From a virus: a DNA stretch of 37,880 nt. The DNA lies in IMG/VR virus record IMGVR_UViG_3300031511_000003, positions 1 to 37,880 of that record; one strand, given 5' to 3'. Below the pieces are notes generated by a model. That model saw only the letters and a list, made by a program, of their open reading frames with translations. It made no database searches and had not been told where the DNA came from. This document shows, piece after piece, positions 30,834 to 37,880 of this stretch. A program made the translations under genes and the position numbers. Position 1 is the first letter of the stretch, and each line of letters starts with the position of its first letter.

Positions 30834-31736
30834 ATGTCTCTTTCGGAAGGAACGCACATCGAGATAGAAGGCAACGAGGTGTGCATCGTTCGTACTCAGG
30901 TAATGCGCAGGGTCAAGACGGACGATTTCGTTGCCAAGATGGCCTCGATGAATCCCGTTTCAACGGGTTTGCAGCCAAAGCACACCATCTTCTACCAGCA
31001 GTGGACTCAGAACAACGTGCCGCACGGCCTGTACGTGGTGGAGTGGGAACCTCGCCGCGTGTCCCTGAACTACAAGTCGGGCATGTTCGAGTCCATCGGC
31101 GCGAACGTCTACGAGGTCTGGTTCCCGTGGGTGCAGTGGTACCTGCACATCATCAGCGGCAAGGTGATGCGTGTCTACATCACATGCACGGAAAACCGCA
31201 TCAAGCAGATGGAGGACAAGCTCTTCCGTCTTCCGATTCCCAATCACAGCCACACCGGGTTCTGTCAGGGCGACGTGGCCGCTCGTGCCAAGCTGCCGCT
31301 GAACGTCCAGTGCGAGCAAATCATAACAGACATCATCACAAGCATCTGGAACGATGACCTTCAGCCTCCATGGGTGGACTTCAATCTCATGGACCGAAAG
31401 GCGTATTCGACATGCGAGACCAAGTACTACACGGTGCGTGACGAATGGAACACCTTATTCGCCGACATCACGCAACGCCGTAAAGCCGCTAACTTAAAGG
31501 GCAATGTCGATGAGTTCAAGAAGATCACCGAGGAAATGAAGGCCAGGCAAGCCGAGTGGAAAGAGCTTGAACTTCCGCTGGCGCAAGCGTGGCTTGCCAC
31601 TTCGGGCATTCCGTACTGGGCGAACAAGGTCAAGGAGGAAGGCTCCGAGTTCTGGCGCAAGCTGCTGCGTATTCGCCATGACTACGGGACATTCGGCGAG
31701 TACCTCAAGCAGTTCACAGACGGGAGGATGCGATGA
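30834..31736 (+). CDS. E2-like conjugating protein
   Basis: ATG 30834 follows AAAGGAGG; 300 aa. The middle region has an E2-like order: strand GLYVVEWEPRR (residues 65-75), VYEVWFPWVQWYLHI (92-106), MRVYITC (112-118), then PIPNHSHTGFCQGD (134-147). The last block resembles the HPN...GxxC active-site segment of E2 enzymes, so Cys144 is the candidate catalytic cysteine. A helix (CEQIITDIITSIWN) follows, as in E2s. The C-terminal 120 residues are charged and helical, with a KKITEEMKARQAEWK coiled coil, and are probably an extra domain. The same role in PRTRC systems is played by protein B. Family assignment is by eye and needs a profile search. Confidence 0.65.
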   Translation: MSLSEGTHIEIEGNEVCIVRTQVMRRVKTDDFVAKMASMNPVSTGLQPKHTIFYQQWTQNNVPHGLYVVEWEPRRVSLNYKSGMFESIGANVYEVWFPWVQWYLHIISGKVMRVYITCTENRIKQMEDKLFRLPIPNHSHTGFCQGDVAARAKLPLNVQCEQIITDIITSIWNDDLQPPWVDFNLMDRKAYSTCETKYYTVRDEWNTLFADITQRRKAANLKGNVDEFKKITEEMKARQAEWKELELPLAQAWLATSGIPYWANKVKEEGSEFWRKLLRIRHDYGTFGEYLKQFTDGRMR

Positions 31737-32005
31737 GTGCTTCCGTGGAAATCGCAAACCTGTGCCCGGAGGTGACAGCTTCTCCCCTCAGAAACTACTT
31801 CGGCAACTCCCTGCTCAAGATGGATGCCGAGGGTCTTGAGGGAATGGTTGGCAACGTGGCCACCCTGCTCATGGCCCAGACAGTGTGCTACATCAAGAGT
31901 CAGGGCGAAGTGGTCGAGGTGCTGCGTTCCGATACCAAGACGTTCGGTCGCATGTGCGCGATCATCGAGACATGCAAGACACAAGGAGGGAAGGTGCGCA
32001 GATGA
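31733..32005 (+). CDS. unknown protein embedded in the ubiquitin-like cassette
   Basis: This 90-aa protein is coupled to the E2-like gene by ATGA and to the JAB gene by ATGA. It is helical with four cysteines and a KMDAEGLEGMVGNVATLLMA helix in its centre, and a Lys/Arg tail. It may be a partner, adaptor or substrate of the cassette enzymes. PRTRC cassettes also have small unknown proteins in equivalent places. It has no recognisable domain. Confidence 0.75.
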   Translation: MSASVEIANLCPEVTASPLRNYFGNSLLKMDAEGLEGMVGNVATLLMAQTVCYIKSQGEVVEVLRSDTKTFGRMCAIIETCKTQGGKVRR

Positions 32006-33378
32006 CGCTACCAATCGTGATTCTTCCCAAGGAAGAGAGTGTGCTTGCGTTCGAGAAGCGCACCGGGATTCAGGACACCATCTACTACGTGGTGACCGCT
32101 GACGGTGTGTTCATACGCAAGCGCAACCCGCTGTACGACTGTCTGCACGAGGCAGAACTCCCCAAGTGCCTCGGCAGCGCCAAGGAATCGCTGATTCTCA
32201 AGGCCAAACCGGTGCCCCGGCGTGTGCTCAACGAGATAATCGCCTTCCTTGCCGAGGTCTGCGTGAAGTACGACGCCGAGGGTGTGGCCATGCTCTACTA
32301 CCACCCCGAGAAGAAGGAGTGGGCATACATCATTCCCGAGCAGGAGACAACCGAGAAGGGACTGCACGTGGAATACAAGATGCCCGACACTCCCGAAGGC
32401 TTTGTGCTGTTCGGCTCCGTGCATTCTCATGCAGGTTCTTCTGCATTCCAGAGCGGCACGGACCACAACGACGAGTGCAATTTCGAGGGAGTCCACATCA
32501 CCGTGGGCAAGCTGCCAGACAACCCCGAGCTGCATGTCCGATTCCATGCTTGCGGTTCCAAGTGGGACTTCAAGAACCGGGACAAGCTCGTCGAGTCCAT
32601 CACTCCCAAGGTCAAGGTGCCCGAGGGTGCGATGGAAAAGGTATCGCTCAAGAAATCCTACGTTGCGTCGTCCATACCGGTCGCCAAAGGTGAGTACTCC
32701 AATGGACACCAGCAGACCATGTTCAACAACATGAATGGCTGGTCGGGTGACGGCAGCGTGTACTGCACCGAGCAGAAGGACCGTGTGCATCCACTCAAGT
32801 CCAGAATGGACCACTACCCTGTTGGTCAGGTGCTCAGGTACAAGGGAGAGTACTACATCAAGACCAACACAGGCTGGAAGGAGATGGACAGCAGCGAAAA
32901 AAAATCCCTTCCCCCCGCGTCCCAGACTACGGAGGTGGACGAAACAGCTACCTCGAAGAGTTCGGATGGGACGAGCACGGGGGGTACTGAATGGTACGAG
33001 GAAATCCCCGAGGAAGAGCTGATCGAGATCATGGACGTTCGGGACAGCTACTTCGGGGAGGGCACGTTCAGGGAGGGCAAGCTGTTCGGCGGGCAGGAGT
33101 ACCACCGCACGGTGTGGGGATGGGAGACAGACCTCGAAGAGGAAGTCGGCCACTACATTCTCCCGCTCAGCAAGCGCAAAGAGCTTGTCAATCTGCTCGA
33201 CATCGAAGAGCGCAGTGAGATGGTGCAGGGCTACAATCAGGACATGCTCAGACAGCTGCTATCTTCCGGCTGGACTCCGCAGGATTGCCTCATGGCACTC
33301 GTCGTAGAGAACAAGGAGTGCCAAGAATTCGAGGACGAGATAGATGCCGAAACGAAGGAGGCGGAGCATGTGGGATAG
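32002..33378 (+). CDS. JAB/MPN-domain isopeptidase, PRTRC-A-like, with C-terminal extension
   Basis: ATG 32002 overlaps the previous stop as ATGA; the upstream open part (31885-32001) belongs to another frame and is not coding. The 458-aa protein has an N-terminal region (1-125) with a large strand-helix pattern and a JAMM zinc site at VHSHAGSSAFQSGTD. H141, H143, S151 and D154 fit HxHx7SxxD exactly. Glu85 is one candidate for the general base. Such enzymes cleave ubiquitin-like conjugates or precursors. Residues 225-285 form a separate beta-rich part with a WSGDGSVYC stretch, a Ser/Thr linker follows (about 300-330), and the last 125 residues are acidic and helical. A homopolymer A8 (32897-32904) with C6 (32911-32916) lies in the linker. 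Confidence 0.88.
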   Translation: MTLPIVILPKEESVLAFEKRTGIQDTIYYVVTADGVFIRKRNPLYDCLHEAELPKCLGSAKESLILKAKPVPRRVLNEIIAFLAEVCVKYDAEGVAMLYYHPEKKEWAYIIPEQETTEKGLHVEYKMPDTPEGFVLFGSVHSHAGSSAFQSGTDHNDECNFEGVHITVGKLPDNPELHVRFHACGSKWDFKNRDKLVESITPKVKVPEGAMEKVSLKKSYVASSIPVAKGEYSNGHQQTMFNNMNGWSGDGSVYCTEQKDRVHPLKSRMDHYPVGQVLRYKGEYYIKTNTGWKEMDSSEKKSLPPASQTTEVDETATSKSSDGTSTGGTEWYEEIPEEELIEIMDVRDSYFGEGTFREGKLFGGQEYHRTVWGWETDLEEEVGHYILPLSKRKELVNLLDIEERSEMVQGYNQDMLRQLLSSGWTPQDCLMALVVENKECQEFEDEIDAETKEAEHVG

Positions 33379-34039
33379 ATTCGTCATCGTCGGGTGCGGG
33401 GGGATAGGCGGCTGGCTTATCCCTCCGCTCTTCAAGGAGATAGAACAGTACAAGCAGGACTGCAACCCGAACGTCGAGGTCGTTCTCGTAGATGGCGACG
33501 TGATCGAGGACGGTAATCTTCCTCGCCAGAACTTTCATGCCGACATGGTTGGCATGAACAAGGCGGAGTCTTTCCTGCCCGATACCTCAGGGTATTCGGT
33601 CGAGAAGTTCTACGTCGGCAACGAGAACGTCGAAGAACTGGTGCGGGAGAATACGGTCGTTCTGGCCGGTCCTGACAACCATGCTTGCCGCCGGATTCTC
33701 GCAGAACGCTGCGATGAACTGGGGTTCAGCTGCCTGATAGTGGGCGGCAACGAACTGGTTGACGGCAACGTGTCCTGTCAGCTGCGTGAGCTGGGCCAGT
33801 ACCAGACGCAGAGATACAAGGACAGGCACCCCGAGGTCTGGAAGAGCGAGGACGATGACCGCAGCGAGATGAGCTGCGACCAGCTGTCTGCCTTGCCCGG
33901 TGGCGGACAGACCTTGGCTGCGAACTTCATGTGTGCGGCCATCATGCTGAACACCGTGCGCATTCTGCTGGGTATCCGTGTTCCGCTGTCCGATGTGTAC
34001 TTCGATGTGGCTAAAAGCCAGATGGGAGGGACAGCATGA
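33368..34039 (+). CDS. ThiF/E1-like adenylating enzyme
   Basis: ATG 33368, with GGAGG upstream, overlaps the JAB stop by 11 bases; 223 aa. The Rossmann loop is VIVGCGGIGG (residues 6-15), followed by VLVDGDVIEDGNLPRQNF (39-56), the standard D-x-D...NLxRQ block of ThiF/E1 enzymes, Lys65 and PDNHACRR (102-109). Cys170 in SEMSCDQLSALPGGGQT is a candidate thioester cysteine. There is no CxxC zinc pair as in ThiF/MoeB. It should activate the ubiquitin-like C-terminus with ATP. It is small compared with full E1s and is nearest to PRTRC-type ThiF proteins, as I recall. The next gene is coupled by ATGA. Confidence 0.9.
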   Translation: MWDRFVIVGCGGIGGWLIPPLFKEIEQYKQDCNPNVEVVLVDGDVIEDGNLPRQNFHADMVGMNKAESFLPDTSGYSVEKFYVGNENVEELVRENTVVLAGPDNHACRRILAERCDELGFSCLIVGGNELVDGNVSCQLRELGQYQTQRYKDRHPEVWKSEDDDRSEMSCDQLSALPGGGQTLAANFMCAAIMLNTVRILLGIRVPLSDVYFDVAKSQMGGTA

Positions 34040-34920
34040 TAATCGCCATGATGGCACGGCCAAGCAAGTGCGGCGCACGTTGCGATCACCTGCAGATTTC
34101 CAACTCCCGATACACGCACTACTTGGATAGATTTGTGCTAGACCGTCTTGGCAGCGCAGAAATGTCCGATCTGTGGTGGAATGTGCTGAATGAGCTTGCC
34201 ATGAGAGACCTCAACAACCACCGTAATCCGGGTTATATCACCCGATTCATCAACACCAATACCAGAGATAACGTGTATCGCTTTTGCACGTTTCTCAATG
34301 AGAACTATCGTGACTGGTATGCTGGTGTGGTCGACCCATCAGAGGACGACGCGATAGAACATGCGCAAGATCGCGTTTGCTATGGTTGCGAATATTGGGA
34401 TGATGAGGTGGGTGGTTGTATTGAAAATGACAGATGCGACGCTTATTACGAAGAGATAGACACATACATGAGAGAGAACCGTGACTACAACTACGACATG
34501 ATGCAGGATGCGTGGGAAGATTTCGACTGGGAGATGGAAGTCCCGCAGCAGACATCCTCTCGCATCAACCGACATACGATAGGTGTCTTCACTCCCATTC
34601 GCTACTTGGACCGTCGCTTCGACTTCTCAACACCGTGCATCATCGAACGCGAGCCTACGTTTGACGACCTTAGGACCGTATCGGCTGACGCCTCGATGCA
34701 CCCTACAATACACGCCATGAATCTGTGGTGCAGGATGAGACTGGCTATAGACCCTGCACTGGACCACATGATTGACAAGTCCTTGCCTCCGTCAAGCGTG
34801 TGGGGGCCACGTGCTGCGGCTACTGCCGTGCTTGCTCAGGATCGACACCAGCAGTACATGCTCGATAACGGAGTAGGATGGGAGGTGGGATATGGCCGTC
34901 CCAGTACCGCACAATTGTAG
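34036..34920 (+). CDS. Cys-rich unknown protein coupled to the E1-like gene
   Basis: This 294-aa protein overlaps the E1-like stop as ATGA, so it is probably co-translated with the conjugation cassette. It has an N-terminal CGARC pair (residues 12-16) and a CYGCEYWDDEVGGCIENDRC cluster near residues 114-133 that looks like a treble-clef or ribbon-type zinc site. It is rich in Asp, Tyr, Trp and Arg. The region has more A/T and different codon use than its neighbours, a sign of separate origin. A role as a ligase-type adaptor (E3-like) is a guess from position and the cysteine cluster only. Confidence 0.75.
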   Translation: MIIAMMARPSKCGARCDHLQISNSRYTHYLDRFVLDRLGSAEMSDLWWNVLNELAMRDLNNHRNPGYITRFINTNTRDNVYRFCTFLNENYRDWYAGVVDPSEDDAIEHAQDRVCYGCEYWDDEVGGCIENDRCDAYYEEIDTYMRENRDYNYDMMQDAWEDFDWEMEVPQQTSSRINRHTIGVFTPIRYLDRRFDFSTPCIIEREPTFDDLRTVSADASMHPTIHAMNLWCRMRLAIDPALDHMIDKSLPPSSVWGPRAAATAVLAQDRHQQYMLDNGVGWEVGYGRPSTAQL

Positions 34921-35527
34921 TTGGCTTTGCGCACATGCATATCTGGAGAGTGGAGAAAGCCCACGAAGAGGTCTTTCTGAGGACTGTCATGAGAGTTTGC
35001 GCTGTCGGATACGATGGCAAGGCGACCACACCTGTACCTGTCCCAATCCTCCGTTTGCTGCTCATTGCGCTCATCATTGTAATGGTACTAGATGTGGTGG
35101 CTTTGAACCTGCCATTAACTGTGCTTGGCTTAAAGGGGAAGAGTGCAAGAAGGTGCCCAAGTGTGAGCACGACTGGTATCTTGTCGGCGTTCACATGCCC
35201 AGCATGGTGATGTGGTGTTCCAGATGCGGTTCGATAATGACCACGAACAAGCGGGAAAGCGAGAGAGTAAGAAGCCTCAAGACGCTGTGGAACTTCAAGT
35301 GCAGACACAATCCCAAGATGCCGCGCGCTCTGCTTGAGCCGCTGGGTGGTGAGAAGATGTCCGAAGCAGAGGCAGAAGTGCGGAGATTGCTGTCCGCGAT
35401 AGCCAAGAAGCAGGGTATAATCAGTCTTTCCAAGGACGACTTGGAGGCTGTTGGGATAGCACCCGATGTCACTATCACCAAGACCAAGAAGCTCAAACTC
35501 ACTGTCATCAAAGCAAAGGAGGTCTAA
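34892..35527 (+). CDS. Cys-rich protein with zinc-ribbon-like middle
   Basis: ATG 34892, after GGGAGGTGGG, overlaps the previous gene by 29 bases; 211 aa. The first 80 residues have at least twelve Cys and several His in irregular spacing. Residues about 90-115 hold KCEHDWYLVGVHMPSMVMWC followed by SRCG, a four-residue metal-site pattern (C, H, C, C). The C-terminal part, from about residue 155, is a charged helical domain with a final Lys-rich strand. It may bind nucleic acid. The very Cys-rich N-terminus could be partly non-coding upstream sequence of a shorter gene. A later start near residue 90 is possible but has no good support. Confidence 0.6.
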   Translation: MAVPVPHNCSWLCAHAYLESGESPRRGLSEDCHESLRCRIRWQGDHTCTCPNPPFAAHCAHHCNGTRCGGFEPAINCAWLKGEECKKVPKCEHDWYLVGVHMPSMVMWCSRCGSIMTTNKRESERVRSLKTLWNFKCRHNPKMPRALLEPLGGEKMSEAEAEVRRLLSAIAKKQGIISLSKDDLEAVGIAPDVTITKTKKLKLTVIKAKEV

Positions 35528-36345
35528 TGACTAAGCCACAGTTGCACGTGTCGCAGATACGCAGGTTGTGCCTGTGTGGTGAGCAGTACAGGCGCATCCA
35601 TGTACTCGGGGAACGACGGCCACCGGGAGCAGCTGCCCACATAGGCACTGCCAACGACCGGGCGCACAAGGACGACTTGCAGCACAAGATAGACGCTGGA
35701 GTGCTGCGAGAACTGACCTACACGAATGACGTAGTACGTGACAGCCTCAATGCTCTCTTCGAGGAAGGCGTCCATCTGGTCGAGGGCGAAAGCGAGAAGT
35801 CCGTGAAGGGGAATGCCGTAGATCGTGCCATTCGCATCAACAAAGTGCGGCACGAGGAACTGGCACCCATCATAAAGCCGACTGCCTTGGGGACCAAGTG
35901 GGTCGCCGTTCTCGAAGGCTACCCGTATGACTTGGCCGGAGAGATGGATGTCGAGGACGAAGACATCCCGGTTCGTGACCTCAAGACCAGCGGAGGCTAC
36001 CCTGCCCACACGGCAGCCGACACCTCGATGCAGCTGGACATGTACGCTCTATACAAACATTGCTGCGGCGCTGAACAGCTGCCAATGAGGGTGGCGCTGG
36101 ACTACGTGACCGACGTGATGAACAAGAGCGGCCCCAAGACGACGGCGAAGGTACTTGATAGCGTCAGATCGGAAGGGCATGTCCAGTCGATGCTTGCGAG
36201 AATCGAGCGGGTAATTAGCTGCCTCGAAAAGGGAGTGTTCCTTCCCGCTGATCCCGACAGCTGGGTATGCTGCGAGAAGTGGTGCGGGTTCTTTACGGAT
36301 TGCCCCTATGCGAAGGGGCGTGTTCAGGTTGGATACGGAGGATAG
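35527..36345 (+). CDS. PD-(D/E)XK nuclease, RecB/Cas4-like, with cysteine cluster
   Basis: ATG 35527 overlaps the previous stop (TAATG) after GGAGG; 272 aa. Motifs in order: ANDRAH with H47, AGEMDVED (137-144) with D141, the DLK triad at 151-153, and a QLDMY helix (Q169, Y173). These match the RecB/AddB/Cas4 nuclease core. Cys15 or Cys17 near the N-terminus and Cys248/249, Cys253 and Cys259 near the C-terminus fit the iron-sulfur cluster seen in such nucleases. The probable role is a 5'-3' exonuclease for recombination or replication. The next gene is a putative annealing-type protein. Confidence 0.85.
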   Translation: MTKPQLHVSQIRRLCLCGEQYRRIHVLGERRPPGAAAHIGTANDRAHKDDLQHKIDAGVLRELTYTNDVVRDSLNALFEEGVHLVEGESEKSVKGNAVDRAIRINKVRHEELAPIIKPTALGTKWVAVLEGYPYDLAGEMDVEDEDIPVRDLKTSGGYPAHTAADTSMQLDMYALYKHCCGAEQLPMRVALDYVTDVMNKSGPKTTAKVLDSVRSEGHVQSMLARIERVISCLEKGVFLPADPDSWVCCEKWCGFFTDCPYAKGRVQVGYGG

Positions 36346-36346
36346 C

Positions 36347-37414
36347 ATGAGCGAGGACAAGCGGGAAGAGATCGTGCACGTCGAGGCTATGCCGATGGTG
36401 GATGCCGCCGAGGTGGATATGCAAGTGGCAACTGCCAAGAAGTACGAGCGTAGCATCAAGCGGTTCAGGGAGAAGGTGCTTGAGCTTGCCACCATCGACA
36501 AGGAAACAGCCGAGGAATGCTGGTACGCTCTGCCTCGTGGCGGCAAGGTCATCGAGGGACCGGGCATCAGGTTCGCAGAGATAGTAGCCGCAAGCTACGG
36601 TAACATGAGGGCTGCGTCACGGCACATCAGCACCGACGAGAAGAGCGTTACCTGCGAGGGGGTGTGCTGGGACTTGGAGAACAACGTCGCAGTCAAGAGT
36701 ACCGTGAACAGGCGCATAACCAAGCGCAATGGCGAGCGCTTCGACGAGGACATGATTAACGTGACCATCGCAGCGGCCAATGCTATCGCCCTGCGCAATG
36801 CCATCTTCAAGGTAGTGCCCAAAGCTATCTTCCAGAAGAGCTTGGAAGAGGTGAAGAAGATCGCCATGGGCACAGGACGCACCATCACGGAGACTCGCAA
36901 GGCGATAGTCGAGCACTTCCGCAGCATGAAGGTGCCTGTTTCAAAGGTGCTCGAACTTGTGGGGCGCAAGGGTGTAGAGGACATCACGCTGGAAGATGCC
37001 ACCACCCTGCGAGGCGTGGCCACCGCCATCAAGGAGGGAACGACCACGATAGCCGAGGTCTTCAGTGCCAAACGTGCTGCTCCCAAGACAGTTACCATCC
37101 CCAAGAGTGCCGTGAAGAGCGGGGATGCGGCGGAGCACACTGGCCCCGGCGAGGCCCACAAGACAAAAGAACCTGCGCCGAAACGTGCCAAGCGCGAGAA
37201 GAAACCGGAACCCGAGAAGCAGGAGGTTACAATCGAAGATGCGAGAAAGCGTTTCAAGGACATACTGCCGTCCATCGCTGACAAGCTGAGCGACGACGTG
37301 GTAGCCGAGGAATGCTGGATGGCCGGTATCACAGAGGGCATCGACAAGTTCGAAGATGCCGACGCTGTCGTCAAGCTCTGCGATAAGCTGGAATCTCTCG
37401 CAAGTGAGTCATAA
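36347..37414 (+). CDS. conserved phage protein, possible single-strand annealing function
   Basis: ATG 36347 has GGAGG six to seven bases upstream; 355 aa. The stretch YALPRGGKVIEGPGIRFAEI (near residues 60-80) and the following ASYGNMRAASR, then INVTIAAANAIALRNAIFK, belong to a family often found in phage early regions, as I recall. That family is sometimes next to recombination exonucleases and often annotated only as hypothetical. Residues about 245-300 are a Lys/Pro/Glu-rich linker, and the last 60 residues form a helical domain. With the nuclease gene upstream, a role in DNA recombination or annealing is plausible. This has not been shown by any motif that I can identify. Confidence 0.8.
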   Translation: MSEDKREEIVHVEAMPMVDAAEVDMQVATAKKYERSIKRFREKVLELATIDKETAEECWYALPRGGKVIEGPGIRFAEIVAASYGNMRAASRHISTDEKSVTCEGVCWDLENNVAVKSTVNRRITKRNGERFDEDMINVTIAAANAIALRNAIFKVVPKAIFQKSLEEVKKIAMGTGRTITETRKAIVEHFRSMKVPVSKVLELVGRKGVEDITLEDATTLRGVATAIKEGTTTIAEVFSAKRAAPKTVTIPKSAVKSGDAAEHTGPGEAHKTKEPAPKRAKREKKPEPEKQEVTIEDARKRFKDILPSIADKLSDDVVAEECWMAGITEGIDKFEDADAVVKLCDKLESLASES

Positions 37415-37427
37415 CTGGAAGTTCCTG

Positions 37428-37619
37428 ATGGAGTTCCGGCCTACCAGCTATCCCGGCGAAGTCAACGCTGAACTGTACTGTGACGACAGGATAGAGTACG
37501 TTTGGATTCCGGTCGAATCAGATGCGGTCGTGTTTGTGGATACGAATGGTACGGCCATACTCGTCATCGAAACCGGCAGGAGGCGGGGAGGCCACGTTGG
37601 ACTTAATCCTCGTTGTTAG
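37428..37619 (+). CDS. small protein with a KTPR-type beta pattern (unknown)
   Basis: ATG 37428, with GGAAG seven bases upstream, gives 63 aa; an upstream GTG 37404 would add eight residues but lacks a ribosome-binding site. The product alternates short strands, with YVWIPVESDAVVFVDTNGTA in the middle, and ends in a Gly/Arg-rich tail. It looks like a small beta barrel or sheet. The label refers only to its strand-rich look; no family is recognised. Confidence 0.6.
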   Translation: MEFRPTSYPGEVNAELYCDDRIEYVWIPVESDAVVFVDTNGTAILVIETGRRRGGHVGLNPRC

Positions 37620-37677
37620 CCTCATACTTCTAGCAGCATGGTGGCTCACATCAGGGAGGAAGAAAGATGTCAGCTAG
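37597..37677 (+). CDS. 26-aa membrane peptide
   Basis: TTG 37597 lies five bases after GGGAGG, overlaps the end of the previous gene, and overlaps the start of the next by 11 bases. The product is a hydrophobic stretch, LILVVSLILLAAWWL, followed by a basic tail (SGRKKDVS), which is a single transmembrane span. Phages encode such peptides to alter host membranes, but function is unknown. Confidence 0.5.
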   Translation: MDLILVVSLILLAAWWLTSGRKKDVS

Positions 37678-37880
37678 CACGATGACAATCACTCCGATCA
37701 TGATGCAGGATTGGTTCGATTGTCCAAAGAGGTTCTGGTTCAAGTACATACGGGAGGGGGACAAATCCCCTCCCATTCTTTCCCAGATGTGGGAGCGTTG
37801 CGTGTTGACCACTCTGCTTGAAGCGTGTCACCGCATAGCCAAGGGTGAAGAGCCATTCAAGCTCAAGCAGATGGTGGCGT
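37667..37880 (+). CDS. second PD-(D/E)XK-like nuclease, 3' end outside the window
   Basis: ATG 37667, with GGGAGGAAG upstream, is open to the window edge (71 codons). The N-terminal MMQDWFDCPKRFWFKYI segment, a CPxxF/W pattern followed by a GxDKSPP loop, is typical of the start of RecB/AddB/Cas4 family (PDDEXK_1) nucleases, where the cysteine often joins an iron-sulfur cluster. The catalytic part lies downstream. It would make a second such enzyme in this module. The family call is based on the short N-terminus only. Confidence 0.6.
   Translation, partial: MSASTMTITPIMMQDWFDCPKRFWFKYIREGDKSPPILSQMWERCVLTTLLEACHRIAKGEEPFKLKQMVA

Noticed and set aside
32008-33153. 381-codon minus-strand ORF
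   Set aside because: It is the antisense of the JAB gene, which has a perfect JAMM motif; no ribosome-binding site was found for the antisense frame.
34878-35210. 110-codon ORF with a hydrophobic stretch that looks like a membrane protein
   Set aside because: It is out of frame with the Cys-rich ORF that has the better ribosome-binding site. Its hydrophobic stretch comes from a shifted reading of the Cys/His codons. The choice is not fully certain.

Overview
The window is a contiguous part of the genome of a tailed double-stranded DNA bacteriophage. It carries a terminase pair, a portal, an SU10-type major capsid protein, a head-tail adaptor, a beta-propeller tail protein, fibre and spike proteins and a giant internal virion protein. 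There is no tape measure, tail tube, sheath or baseplate gene. With the propeller/adaptor/spike set, this favours a short-tailed (podovirus-like) particle. No integrase, lysis gene, polymerase or tRNA is visible, so the genome is incomplete here. The host cannot be named from the sequence.

The genome has two divergent arms. The left arm (1-27786, minus strand) is the late arm and is read from about 27.8 kb leftward from a good sigma70-like promoter (27817-27846). In order of transcription it holds small zinc-finger and basic ORFs, terminase small and large subunits, and a cargo block (20741-24805). The cargo block encodes two tiny basic proteins, a sulfotransferase-like protein, a SAM methyltransferase, a 37-residue membrane protein, a GT-B glycosyltransferase and two DUF115/MptE-like proteins that overlap out of frame. 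Then follow the portal, scaffold-like proteins, capsid, adaptor, tail proteins and a >1,900-residue polyvalent protein that runs off the left edge. Most neighbours are joined by TGATG or ATGA stop-start overlaps.

The right arm (28086-37880, plus strand) starts after a G-rich/C-rich strand-switch region (27847-28085). It begins with a single-gene unit closed by a strong terminator, then a run of small unknown early genes. The most striking part is 30543-34039. It is a compact ubiquitin-like conjugation cassette with a 70-aa beta-grasp protein ending in Gly, an E2-like protein with a PNxxxxGxC motif, an unknown 90-aa protein, a JAB/MPN metalloprotease with a perfect HxHx7SxxD motif, and a ThiF/E1-like adenylating enzyme. 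A coupled Cys-rich 294-aa protein follows. The set resembles plasmid PRTRC cassettes and bacterial Bil/Cap2-Cap3-type conjugation systems, but here it lies within a phage early region. A strong terminator sits between the ubiquitin-like and E2-like genes, and a hairpin-rich leader precedes them.

The right end (35527-37880) looks like a recombination/replication module. It has a RecB/Cas4-like PD-(D/E)XK nuclease with a cysteine cluster, a conserved phage protein that may act in DNA annealing, two very small ORFs, and the start of a second PD-(D/E)XK-like nuclease cut by the window edge.

Several starts were moved from the longest possible ORF to sites with a Shine-Dalgarno sequence or a stop-start overlap. 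Eight ORFs below about 60 codons were added because coupling or ribosome-binding sites support them.
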